Origin: Crotophaga sulcirostris
Taxonomy: Eukaryota; Chordata; Aves; Cuculiformes; Crotophagidae
Direction: 5' to 3'
Length of the DNA stretch: 64,000 nt
NCBI GenBank assembly: GCA_013397455.1
Contig: VYZB01000096.1
Span: forward strand, 133,495 to 197,494
Part shown: positions 25,460 through 37,079 of the stretch, piece after piece
Layout of the letters: the number at the start of each line of letters is the position of its first letter
How positions within the stretch are numbered: position 1 is the first letter of the stretch
Notes under the pieces: model-generated
What the model was told of the DNA's origin: nothing
What the model saw: the letters and a program-made list of their open reading frames with translations, nothing else
Databases searched by the model: none
Made by a program: the position numbers and the translations under genes

Positions 25460-28400
25460 TACTACACAACTCTATGCATTCTATGGTATTCTGTTGCTGT
25501 TCTGTAGTATTTTTCCTATTATGACTCAGTCTTACAAACTGTTTGGTTTTGCCTATTAATGACACACCAGGACAAGCCTGAACTTTAGGTGTAAGAGTGA
25601 GAGTGTTGGAAATGTGTTTTTCCTGCAAATTGTTCATTGGTTAAAAGCTTTCCTTAAAAAAAAAGTAAAGCACAGGCAGTTACAGCAAAACAGATTCACA
25701 TTGTCACATAAGTTTGCTTCAGTTTGATCATAAAAGGAACCTTGATGTTAGCAAGAAACATAATCTAAGTGAATTAGCAGTCTTAGTTCTTCTACTTTGG
25801 TTTTTCAATTGTGGTACCTGTTTTTCCAATACAGAGATATTTTCTTAGTCAGAAAGCTTTGGAGACCATCATGTTCATTTGCTGGAGTCACAGAGCATTC
25901 AGCAGTATTTGGATCTCTCCAGGTCACACTGGATTCCCAACAAACTCCAAGTGCATAAGATGTTTAAAATGGATCATAGATCTCATTTGATAAAATGTTC
26001 TAGTGAGGCATAATGTGTAACTTATTAAACTGATATCTCAGGAATCGTTTACTCATTGGAAAGAGGCTCATACAGCAAAGTAAGAACATACTGAAGAAGA
26101 ATGTTATTAAATGGATTTCTACAGGCAGGCTGTGTGGTCCGGGCCGTTAAAAGAAGCAGGAAATCCTGTGTTCCACTTTGGATCCCACTATCAGCTATTT
26201 AACAGCATAGTTTATTAATATAATCATTATTTGTGCAACAGTGTCACTTAGAAGGTTTAAATATGGGACTCCAGCTGAGTAATTTCATCTCCAGGGTTCA
26301 GTTTCCCTATCTCATAGCAATATTTTAGAGCCATGTCGTTAGGAAGGTTTAGCAATGTTTGCTGAGCACTTTGAAGAAATGCAGCAACATACTAAGGTAT
26401 AAGGAGGGTTGTTATTTTAAAAAACTTCATTATTTTTCAAAAGCAAACAATTTTGGCAAGATGATAAAAGGAAGAAAGAAAGAAAGAGGGAGTGTAGCAC
26501 TGAAGACAGTATATTCATTTTCTCCTCACTAAACAGTAAACTCTTTAAGGAACACTATATTCTTTCATTCTCATTGTTCTATCACCCAGCCTCTTGCACT
26601 CAAGAGCAGTCATTTCATATCTGTATTTACACTTCTAAAGCCATACTCTGTGCTTGTGCTTTTCAGCGCTTTATACATTTATTTAAGGATCAACTTGGAG
26701 CACTTATTCCTCTTATTAGGAAAACACATCACATTCACACATCACAGTCTGCAACTGCAAAGCTATTATAAATCATAAGATATTGCTGACACCTCACTTT
26801 CATCTTCTCAAAGATGTAATGCTCTTTTCAGGGGGTTTCCTTTCATTTAGGTTGCTTTGCTACTTCTTCCTTTGGATTGAAATAGTCTTTCATTTCTTTT
26901 CTCAGCCAATAGATTTTTTTTCCTCCTGACAGTGCCCAACAGCGTGATTGTTAGTTGTTGGTGTATGCACACCAGTCCATGCATCTTTGGCAATCAAAAA
27001 CTATACCAGAAAGACAACTCATTTACCAAAAGCCAATGTGCATATCAAAACCATTAATCTAATCTTCTTGTGCTCAGATTATTGCATGATGTCTATCAGT
27101 AACATATTTACTGCACATTTTCTTTGCATAAGTACCATTTTGGGAATCAAAATGAAGAAAGTACAACTCAAGTTGTGACATTTGTGTGCTATGAAGAATG
27201 GGATAAAATGTTGACTTTGCTTTCAGTGATTTTAAGCTGAATCCAAATAGTACAAATTAGGTAAATACCCAGTGAGAGGAAAAAGTGATCCAACCTAATG
27301 AAAAAATAACACAGATGACAGAATGTCAGGAATGGAAGGGAAATGTTTAAAGGAGGGGGCAGTAGGAAAGTGTCAAAGGCAACCAGAAGAGGGATAAACT
27401 TTGGAGGATGTGACCATAGAGTTGCAGTCAGGACAATTAAAAAATTAGCAAAACCAAAGAAAATATTATCCATTTTAAGCCTTGCTGACAGTTGTGTAGC
27501 ATACTTAAACTTCATCCACAAGTTGCTGCTTGTTGGCTGATTAAGTCAATCCAATTGCTTTTTTAATCACCTGTTCTGCTGATGATAAGCATGCAAATGT
27601 TTTGTGGCAATATTATGTGACATCTACTTACCATCATTTAAAATATGACCTAGCTCTGAATAAAAGATGATTAATGAGACTCCATTGCTCTTTTGAAATT
27701 TATTTTATCATGATTATGAAAAACAGGATTATAATTTTTAGAGGTGCTAATTCCTCATGAACTTTAAACAAATAAGCAAAAAAACGGTCTGATTTGGACA
27801 ATTCAGGTAAATTTGGGTGGTGTGAATCAGTGGCTAAATTGACACAACTGACTAGGTGGGACTCCAACAAATTTCTTTCTGTTATTCTGCTTACAGTCAC
27901 CGTTAAGTCCATTGATTATCCTTAGCTATCTGATTTCTAAAAATTGTACAGTAGTTACAAAGATGTATTCTGTGAATCGGGTCATAAGATACCACCTTAA
28001 TTGTGCACGAAAAATGTGCTGGAGATAACATGCTGTCTTTCTGCCTAAAAATGAAAAATCTGACTCTGTAAATTTAATTAAGCCAATCTATCTGGAATAG
28101 GGACTCAGCTTGTTTTAAAAACCACTTTCCGAAAAGACTGATTTCCTAATCTATAAAAGGGAAATGGGCCCTTTTTGGATTAGAAAACTTGATCTTCTTC
28201 AGGGTTTGCAAGTTTATCCCTCCACTGCATGAACCCAGTATTCACACAGGATTGTGTAATGATAAAAGTATTTGGCTGGAACAACCAGCTTTATGATTGA
28301 CTGATGATATTCTGTTGAAGAAGATCTAAGTGAAGATAACATTTTCTAAAGAAAAATATTGCTGGCACTTGACTACATTGTATAGCATTTATTCGCACTT

Positions 28401-28980
28401 GTCAATTAACCAAAATAAAACCTTTAATGCTGACAATTTGTGACCTTCTTTGTCATAAAATATTCTGTTACTAAATCAGCACTTCTCTGCTGTCTGTGTT
28501 TGTCTTAAACCTTTTTGTGAAACAGTATCTACCTCCTTAGAACCATTTACTGCTCTCGCTGTGTACGCAATGAGAGTTCTGTGCAAAGATCAAGGGGACA
28601 TTAGGTGTAGTTACATCCAGGTGATAGTGATGCAGAGTTTACTTTAGGGTTGCTCATTTATTAGGATACATTTTGTGTGTTCTTACTGAAGGACAGTTCA
28701 GTGGTATTGGAGCCTGAACTCATTGTTCTCAACATGTAAATGCTTTTTATGCTGAGTAGTTAGGATGAGCTGGGTAAATGTTTTGAGGTTTTTTAAGGTA
28801 ATGAGTTAAAAAAACGTGAAACTACAGTTATGTTTTACCAGCTTAATACAGCCATAAACTGTAATGCCTGATTTATCCTGATGAAATAATGAGAAGATGT
28901 TAACATTCTCAGAATAATCTGTGGTGAATAGGAAGTGGTTTTGCCTATGGCTATATTGTGCTAGGGTCTGATTATATCAG
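25460..28980. other. AT-rich intergenic sequence
   Basis: Mostly unique. It contains a GAAA microsatellite near 26470-26488 and the MIR-like remnant listed separately. The blocks at about 27640-27910 and 28290-28500 have the dense unique AT-rich texture of conserved non-coding DNA, which I cannot confirm. No coding exon was recognised. Confidence 0.5.
26275..26385 (+). mobile_element. Ancient MIR/L3-like repeat tail (degraded)
   Basis: GGTTCAGTTTCCCTATCT near 26296 is followed by AGCAATGTTTGCTGAGCACTTTGA near 26350. This order matches the tail of old amniote SINE/LINE repeats (CTCAGTTTCCCCATCTG, then AATGTTTGTAAAGCGCTTTGAGA). It is strongly diverged. Confidence 0.5.
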
Positions 28981-28984
28981 AGCT

Positions 28985-29665
28985 CATAAATTATGAAGTC
29001 AGAAGGGACCACTGCCATCATCTGGCTTGGCCTCTTTTATAATACAAGCCATGGGACTTCTCTGAATTAATTCCTGTTTGAACTGGAGCACAAAGTTTAG
29101 AGAAGCAGCCAATCTCAATTAAAATATTTCCAGTGATGGAGAGCCCACAGCAACCCTTGGTGAATTGTTTCAAGGAACAACTATTCTTGCCCTCACATTT
29201 TTGTGCCTCATTTTTATTTCGAATTTGCGATTCAGCTTCCAGCAATTAAATCTTATTATGCCTTTGTCTGCTAGGTTAACTCTCATTTTTCAAAGTCATA
29301 CCCCTGCCATAGATACTTATGGTCTGTGATCATCCCATCTCTTAGCCTCTTCTTTCTTAAAATAACAGATTAAACTCTTCAAGTCTGTTGCTATAAAACA
29401 TGTTTTCGAATTCTTTAATGAGTCCCATGGCTCTTCTCCATAGTCTGTGTAATCTGTCAGCATCCTCTATGGATTGTAAACATCAGGAATGGACTCTAGT
29501 CCACCACCAGTCCTACCAATGCTAAGTGTACTGCATCATTTTCCTCACTTTTTTTGAGTGCTCCTGGCTATATGTTCTTAGGATCGATCTCTTTTGGCTG
29601 CAGTGCCCATCGAGAGGTTACATTCAGCAGATTGCTGGCCCTCAACACTCAGAGGTTAAGTCAAA
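28985..29665 (-). mobile_element. Ancient CR1/L3-type LINE, about 680 bp
   Basis: Read on + the copy begins with a GTCAGAAGGGACCA-type 3' end. It continues with ATTTCCAGTGATGGAGAGCCCACA, then GTCTGTTGCTATAAAACATGTTTTC, CATGGCTCTTCTCCATAGTCTG and the AACTGGACT-like block GGAATGGACTCTAG, ending near GTTACATTCAGCAGATTG. This is the reverse complement of the old CR1 type abundant in turtles and crocodilians and retained in birds. It is heavily mutated, with no intact frame, 5'-truncated and on the - strand. It is much older than the CR1 copies at the right end of the window. Confidence 0.8.
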
Positions 29666-29669
29666 TTTT

Positions 29670-32600
29670 TAAAATGCTGTGAGTACTTTAGAAGTACAAA
29701 AAATCTCTCAGAAGAGATTTTTTTAATTCCTTATGTAGAACTAGGTTATATCCAGAGTGAACACAGCTGGATATGGGTGCAGGAAAGAATTCTCCTCACT
29801 GCCTGAGTCTTCTATGTGTGTTTCTGCATGTGGTTGTGTGCAGCAGCATTAGTGCTTAGTGAAGCAAAAGGGTTGACCTTCAGGTGCTCCACTCCACAGC
29901 GAATCAACTGGAGAATGGAAGAGAAGAGAGAAAGCAGTGGCTCCACCCACACTGACAGCACACTTTCCTCCCGTTTCCACAGCACAGTGGAGCTGAGCCA
30001 GGAGGAGGAAGATCCTCTGGTGTCCCCTCCCTGGGCACTGCCGGTCCCAGGAGATTGTAAGGAGAACATGGGGAGGCATGGGGGTGCCTGGAGGAAAATC
30101 CACATAACAGTGAAAGTCTGGGATCATTCAATTCTCAAGCAAGGGTAGAGAGAGAGTCAAGACAATTCAATAGCCTGGCAGTATTCCTTCAGCCTTGCAT
30201 GCTGTCTTCTCTGACCAAATGTCTCTTCAAAGTCACTTTGGAGTATGAGTAAGCGTCCTGACACCACTTCAGACATTACCATCAGTAATTTGTGACTTGT
30301 AAAGGCACCTAGGTAAAGCAGTCACTCGCCCCCAGGAGCGAAGCTTATGCTAAACCTTGTTCCTGTGCATAGTCACCGTTGTTGCATGGACTATTTAGAT
30401 TAAAGCTAATGTAGGTATCACTGCTAATATCAGCATTTTATTTACTGTGGCAGCATAGGTGGGCCTTCAGCTCATAGATATTATTGATATAAGCCAACAA
30501 TAGAGGGTAAGGATCAACAGGCTTTATACAGTACTCTGTGACAATGTCTCCATAGGGACATACTAATGTCCCAGTTACTGCATCTATTTGAGATACCAAA
30601 ATTAAGTGCAGATACAGTGGCCAATTTATTTGCCTAGCATCCTGTTACATACTCTTGAAGTCTTAAAGTCATCAGCATAATGCATATTTTAACACAGTCA
30701 TATCTCCCTTTCTCTTTTCTTAATTCTGTTGTGGGATCTAAGGTATTTTCCTCAGGGCTTGGGGAGGTGTTGCTCCACACTGTGCTATATCATAGGGTCT
30801 TGGATATACCCTGTAGGAGTTTAATGACTGTTTATCTTCTGATAGTGCCAAAAGGCTGTCTCGCACTCAGTCCTTCCAGTGGCTGTAGTTTCTCAACATA
30901 CTGCTGATCATATCTCTGTCAAGGCAGAGTTTACTATCCCTCATAGCAATGCCAGTGTCTCGGTGTTGTAATAATGTCTCAGAGAAACACATGCTTGCCC
31001 ATTGCTTGTTCCATCAACAAGAATTTACTTCTGCAAAGCCCTGAGTTTTTCATAATCACAGTTGTTCCTGGAGAGACCCCCAGTTACAATAAGCTCTCCT
31101 GGTTAGAAAGTAAATAGAATTTTGGTGGTAGCAAGTTCTCATCTTTTCATACACACCGTTCTTCCTCATCCTCTCACCTCCATCATCTATCCTCCATCCA
31201 TCCCATCCTCTTACCTCATCCTCTTGCTGTCAGTGAGGTCGGAGTTATGGATGCAGAAATATGCAGGCAACATTGTGTGTGGCCTCAGGATGCTGTTCAG
31301 GCTCTTAGTACATGTATTTCTTTATTCAGAAATGACTGATTGTATATTTTCTTTGATTTTTGCAGAGATGCACTCTCACATTGTTCAGATGACTGCAATC
31401 ACCCAAATGAACACACTCTTGCACTGTTACTGCCTCTCATTTGGGAAACAGTTTCAATTCACAATATGCAGCAGAAAAAGTAATATGGGCTAAGTTTACA
31501 CTCAGCTGTGACAGTGCTTTAACTTTGCATTCGCCCTTCTAAAAAATGTTTGAATACTTACTGTGTAAGTAAGTTCTACCTCAAAATTGTAGCTTCTTGT
31601 GGTGCAGTTTCTCAAAAGCTCCATTCCTCCTATGCTCCAAGGGCTGCTAGGGATGCTGCAGTTTTTCATAGTCTCTTTTGCTGTTTGGACCACATTTCTC
31701 CATGTCTCACATCTGCTCACCAGGTTCCTGGATATCCTTGACATAGTTTGGCCAGTTTGTTGTGCCTCCGGCTCTGCAGATACAGACTTCTCTTCCAAAA
31801 TGGGTCTGCTTTATTCTCTGGAGTTTCTATTTTCAGTCATCCAGCTGCCCTTATATACAATATCATCTATGCCCAATTCATCTTGATAGCTTCAATATTT
31901 TTGAATTTTATCCTGATGTCTGGCTACCCTATCAGAAAGCTAGACACAAGCACTTGTAAATCTTTTTCTTGCAGTTTGTTTTCAGATATTTTCCAAATCT
32001 CTGCCTTGAAACCAGCTGTATAAGAATAATAAAAAAAGAAAAACTATCCGCTTCTCACACGCATTGGGCAGAATCACACTTTTTTTTTAAATCCTTGGTT
32101 AAAAATTGTATATAACTGGATAGTACACACAAAAGTGTACTATTTGCTCATTACTCCCCACTTTCATGCTGCAGGACTGCTCTTGCTAAAAACTAATTCC
32201 ATGTATGCAGAAGTAGTCTAATATTACAGTATCGGAAGCTTTTGTTAAAGCTTTTTGTTTATTACTTTCTGCCCTTTAACATATACACACAACTGCATTG
32301 TCAGACGCACTTCTTAGGGTATGTTGTTACCCAGTTAGTAAAGGCAACCTTAACACAAAAGCAATGGGATATTTCTGTTTTCAGTGCAATGTTTCAATCT
32401 GGTTTCAATAGCATCATATTATATGTTTGCCTGTTGGTTTTAGTCTTTATATTTAAAGATGTGAGGTATGTTCTCTGATAAGTGTGATGGCGGCATCATG
32501 TTGAAGTTGTTTTCTTAGTATAGCATCTAGCTCTGGTAGCGGCACCAAGGGTTTCCCACAGTTTCAAGAGTCTTGGAAGAAAAGTCAATAGATATTTCTC

Positions 32601-34855
32601 ATAATATAATAAAAGAAAGGAAAGATAATAGTATGGAAAAAATAAACATAAGTAATAAAAATATATGTAGATAAGATGATGAGTATATAAAATGAGAATG
32701 TAATCGAAAAAGGCAAACAGCAGTCAGCCTTCCTTTCCTCTTCTCCATCTCCTCCTGCCCACCACCACTCCCTGGGAGTCAGATACTTGTTAGCATAGTC
32801 TCCACGTTAAGCCCAGCAGTGATCACTGAGCTCGCAGTGAGCCACGTCAGCAAGCTGGCATGGCACAGATCACTGCTGTGCAAATGAGCTAGACAGGGTC
32901 TGGCAGCAGGATGGTGTAAGGCAGAACTCGTTTGTTCAGGCACATTTCTACTGCTTATCCACCCACACCGGCTCAGGCAGAAGTTTCTTCATTGGCAGCG
33001 TAGACATGTCCCAGCCTACTGGATGTTATTTAACATTTGAGACTAAACAATGTTAAGGGGCTTTCTGTGAGTTCAGACTTTAAGGAAATTGTCCGTACCT
33101 TCTTTTTCACACACATAATCCATGAGGAAGTTGCTACTATGCAGGTTTAAGCCAAAGAAGCATCAAGCCCTCAACAAAACCCACTAGATGAGTGTCTGTT
33201 CTGTGGCATAACTGGCATACAGGTTTCTTATGGAAACTGGTTCCTTATGGAAACTGATTACTCTAAGAGAAATTAGGTGACTCTAAAAAGGATGTGACAT
33301 CATTTTATATCAATAATAACTAGATAATTAGAAGTTGGTTAGTATTTCATTCTGAAATGTTACAAATATTTAATTGATGGTTTAGTTCAAAGACTGGCCA
33401 TAGCTGGTTGTAAGACAAGCACTGGATCTCAGAGTTGCTGTCCAAGTCTATCCTACTTCCTACTCCTGCTTTATTTGTAAGACAGAAAAAAACTCTGAGA
33501 TTCCTGGGGCACAAGTAAGGTGCAAATGTTTCAATATTGCTTGCTGATGGGCATCAACATCTTTCCTGGCAGGCATGACGAGCTAAGGTTAACTCTAAAC
33601 TGGTGGCCCTGGAAGCATTTGGGGATTTCTGAAATTAGGCAAACAACATATCTGCATAGGAACTCCGTATTAAGTTGGGTTGTCACTACATATCACCTTC
33701 CTCCTCAGCTTCATTGTACCTCCATGACCATCAGACAGAAACTCAGGCACTCTGTTCAGAAGAGCCTTGTGTTTTAACCAGATCCCCAGTTTCGATCTGA
33801 GGAATCAAAACCCTGGGGCACACCAAACACCCACCCACCAGGATGCCTAAACACAATCTTAAGAACTGATCAGTTCTTTTTCTTGTAAAAATTTCCCAAT
33901 GAAGCTAAGGAGAGCAAGCTAGGTTGGTGCTAGGTTGGTATTAGGTTGAGTTGAGAGTCTGAGAACAGCTTGAGGGCTGAAGGCAGCATGTGTGGATTGG
34001 ATCACATGGTTTTGCTGTGTGGTGGAGGCATTGAACAGAGAAAGCACAAGGCAACAGGCAGATTCAATAAACTTCAGTCAAGAGCTTCCTTTTAAGCGCA
34101 CCAGTGATCAGCAATGGAAAGTCTCATGGGAGCTGGGAGGGTGTTGTCAGGGGAACAATGCAGAGGCCAAGAGTCACACTTCTGAAGGGCTGTTGGCAAA
34201 GTACACTTAGAAACACTTCCTCTGTATCTTCACTGGTAGCTGGTGTGTGCTTCAATCTGAGGCTTGCCAGTCACATAAACTAAGGGCCCATTCAGACTGA
34301 ACCATGACCTCTGCGAGTGCTTGCCTTCCCTTCCCAAGCCATGGAGAGGGCAGATGAAGCTGCAATATCGGGTGCTCTGCTGACCTTTAGTACATCAGGT
34401 AGACTGCAAAGAACTGTTCTAGCACTAAGGCTGGAAGTCATATCTCCATATCATCCTTAGCCAGGTGAGCAAGAGGAGGGGAAATTACTCGGAGAAAAGT
34501 TGTAAAATATTTTTCCCCAAGTCCTGAAAAAAATCAGACTCTGAGGAATGTGTGAGCCTTTCTGTGCCACTTAGCCAGCCCTGAGAGGGGTTGGTAGCAT
34601 TGTACTATTTACTTTTCAGTCATTATTCACATAAGAATTGGTAGTTACGGTTGTCCTTCCTTGTACCGCTTTGGGGAACCTCGCTTCTGTCATGAAACTG
34701 CTCTTATCTTAGTTTTTGTTTCTTCACTGATATGCCTGAGGGCAAGCACAAAAGCCTAAAAACAACTGTGACAAAAGCATGTTATAAATACTGTCCTCTG
34801 AAAAGTCAAATGAGCTTTTTCATTAGACCAAGTGAGGATACTGGTCCAGGCCAGT
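29670..34855. other. Intergenic, no recognised gene
   Basis: Mixed unique sequence. It includes a GC-richer patch at about 29880-30100, a CCATCC-rich patch near 31170-31230, and a perfect 18-bp palindrome at 33861-33878 (AAGAACTGATCAGTTCTT). Open frames up to 123 codons have no domain or splice support. Confidence 0.6.
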
Positions 34856-34859
34856 AAAA

Positions 34860-35060
34860 ATAATACAAAGAGAGCACACGAAGAGTCAGACTGAGAAACT
34901 CAGGAAAGAGAAAGAGCAATAGGAGGGATCGAGAAAGACAGGGAGGGACAGCGCACAAAAGGCAGAGCAGAAAAGCAGAGGAAACAAACTGTTGCACATT
35001 GTAAGAGGAAACATCTTAAAAAAGAAAGAGGTAAGAAAGTTAAAAGGGAAGAAACAGCGT
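34860..35060. repeat. Polypurine-rich tract
   Basis: Strong A/G excess on + (GAAAGAGAAAGAGC, AAGAAAGAGG, GGGAAGAAA). It produces a Phe/Leu/Ser-rich frame on - that is an artefact of composition. Confidence 0.65.
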
Positions 35061-35539
35061 GAAGACATTGAAGTAATACAAAGAACAAAGTACCAATTTT
35101 TAAAATTTGTTTTGGTAAATTGGATTTTTCTAGGGTGAGGGCTTTCTGTTAGGGGGTTATTTCCCTTTTGGTGTAAGATGTGCTGCAGAGCCAGAAAATT
35201 GCTTACAGTCAGTCGTGAGAGCTTCTGCTCTCGTGATTTTTTCTTTCTTTTTGATTTGGACAAAAGTTTTCTTCATTGCCTTGACAAGTTCCTTTAAAAA
35301 AGTGGCTTTTTCTAGCTGTACCTGTGCATCACTATTGCAGGATAATGTTCAAACTGTCCCATTTACTTACAAAAAAAGATTCATACCTCTTAAAAGTTTC
35401 ACAAATTTTGCCATGTTAAGAGAAATTCTCTACCATTCTTCATGCGGTTAAATCTTGTCACACACATTGCAGGGAAACATGGTAAGAGAAGCATCCCTCC
35501 TGGACTTACCTGGGATATTTCTATACAGTACAGGTGGGA

Positions 35540-35900
35540 TATAAATGGATGCAGCGAAGGGGAGCACCAGCTGGAAAAGGGGAGTAGAGAGCCAGGGAGA
35601 AGAAGGATGTGGAGGTGAATAAAGTAAAGCAAGGAGAGGGGCCACAAAAAGTGGCACAAAAGAAAAAGCAGAACATGGAACACAGACTTGCTAGGTAGAC
35701 AAAATGAAGTGGAACGCAAACTGAAAAAAGTGAAAATAGAATGAGAAGCTGGGGGGAAGAAAAGGGGAGAGTTAGTAGAGAAATGGAAATAAAAATTTGT
35801 ACAAGAGATTCAGAACGGTGTCAAGAAACTGAAGGAAACTGTAGGGCAGGGTAGAGAAAAGTAGAAACAATAAAATAAGTAGAAGAAAAGCAGAACAATA
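35540..35900. repeat. Polypurine-rich tract
   Basis: About 360 bases of degenerate A/G-rich DNA (GAAAAGGGGAG, GAAGAAAAGG, GTAGAAGAAAAG). Similar texture occurs at 34860-35060 and 44055-44440. The + strand is purine-rich in all three. Confidence 0.6.
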
Positions 35901-36497
35901 AGCCAATGAGTAATTTTTTAAGGAGGAAAAGATTGACTAATTCCAGTGTTAATTTATTTATAGGTATTGTTAGGGAAGAGATATATTTTTATGTAAAACC
36001 TGAGAGGCTGGAAACAAATGTTTAGACAAGCACTCCTGCTGCAAGAGAGATTTTTGTTTTCCTTAGGTCTTTTCTTAACGCACTGTTAGATCTCTGTGGC
36101 TGATTACACTGCTGCATTACTGATCGTGTTGTGTAGAGTATATTGATGTTTAGAGAAGGTGGACAGGAGGCACAATAGATTCAGTGATGTGTATATAAAC
36201 ATTTCCAGCCACACCCTCACAGGAAAGTTTCAACTCTCTCCATGCAGAAAACAAGACAAGACCTTTGAAAAAGTAAGCAGTAGAGATAGGTCTAAGTTGC
36301 AAGATTTCTAATCCTGCAGCAAGATAGAAAGTGTTGCTATGGAAATTATGGGCTTAGTTTCTCGAACTCAACTTCTATGTATACACCCCCCACTTATTTT
36401 ACTGGGGTAGTTCAGGTCTTTGGGCTCTTCTTGGATTAATTTCTAGCCAGAACCATGTCCAGTTATTCTATATACCTTTGACCCTAGTTTTGCAGTA

Positions 36498-36600
36498 TTA
36501 TCTGCATTAATAAGCACTTAATCATGTGCATACGACCACTGACTTTGCTCGCATTTGTAAGTGCTCACCATTGTTAATAAGTCTTTCAAAATGTTTTAAT
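36498..36600. repeat. Copy of ancient palindromic dispersed repeat (degraded)
   Basis: The order AAGCACTTAATCATGTGCAT, then CCACTGACTTTG, then TTTGTAAGTGCT resembles an old repeat in which TTAAGCA/CATGTGCTTAA arms flank a CCATTGACTTCAATGG centre. The copy is diverged and the call depends on pattern memory. Confidence 0.4.
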
Positions 36601-36967
36601 TCACAGAATAACTGCTCCTTCGGTGTGAAACCATACTTTGTGTTGGTTAAACACAAGCAGCTGGATGGTCTTTTAAGGCATTTTCATAAGGACAATGAAA
36701 CTGCCCTTTTGTTTTACATTTTCTTGTGCTTAGATTGCACCCTCATTCCTTGTATTTCCTATTTAGAGTATTTAATATATATAGTTTAAAATTATTATAA
36801 GAGCAAGGCAGGGAACAGTTTAACCTCTAACAAGGGCAGCATTTTTAAGTTCAACTGTAAGCACTTAGTTAAGAAAAATCTGTTTCCACTTTCCTGATGC
36901 GATCCCTTTAAACAAAATGCAGGTTAACCACATACAGCAAAGCCATGAGTTCAGCCTTGCCAGAAAA
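36601..36967. other. Intergenic, no recognised feature
   Basis: AT-rich unique sequence. Nothing recognised. Confidence 0.6.
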
Positions 36968-37074
36968 GGCCAAATCTTGCAGATCCTTATTCACATGAGC
37001 AGTCCTTCAAATTGTGAGCCTTTTTCAAGTGGAAAGAAATACTTGTGCGATTTTAGGATTTGCAGAATTTGGCC
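36968..37074. repeat. Copy of ancient palindromic dispersed repeat, inverted ends GGCCAAAT/ATTTGGCC
   Basis: The ends are perfect 8-bp inverted repeats (36968-36975 and 37067-37074). The match continues imperfectly inward (TTGCAGATCCTTATTCACATG on the left, AGGATTTGCAG on the right). This fits an old palindromic family with ends GGCCAAATTCTGCA and an internal TTACTCACATGAGTAGTCC arm. It is probably non-autonomous and long dead. Confidence 0.55.
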
Positions 37075-37079
37075 TCCAG

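Noticed and set aside
31502..31798. 98-codon frame on - considered as a DNA-transposon remnant
   Set aside because: No transposase motif and no inverted repeats flanking it could be seen.
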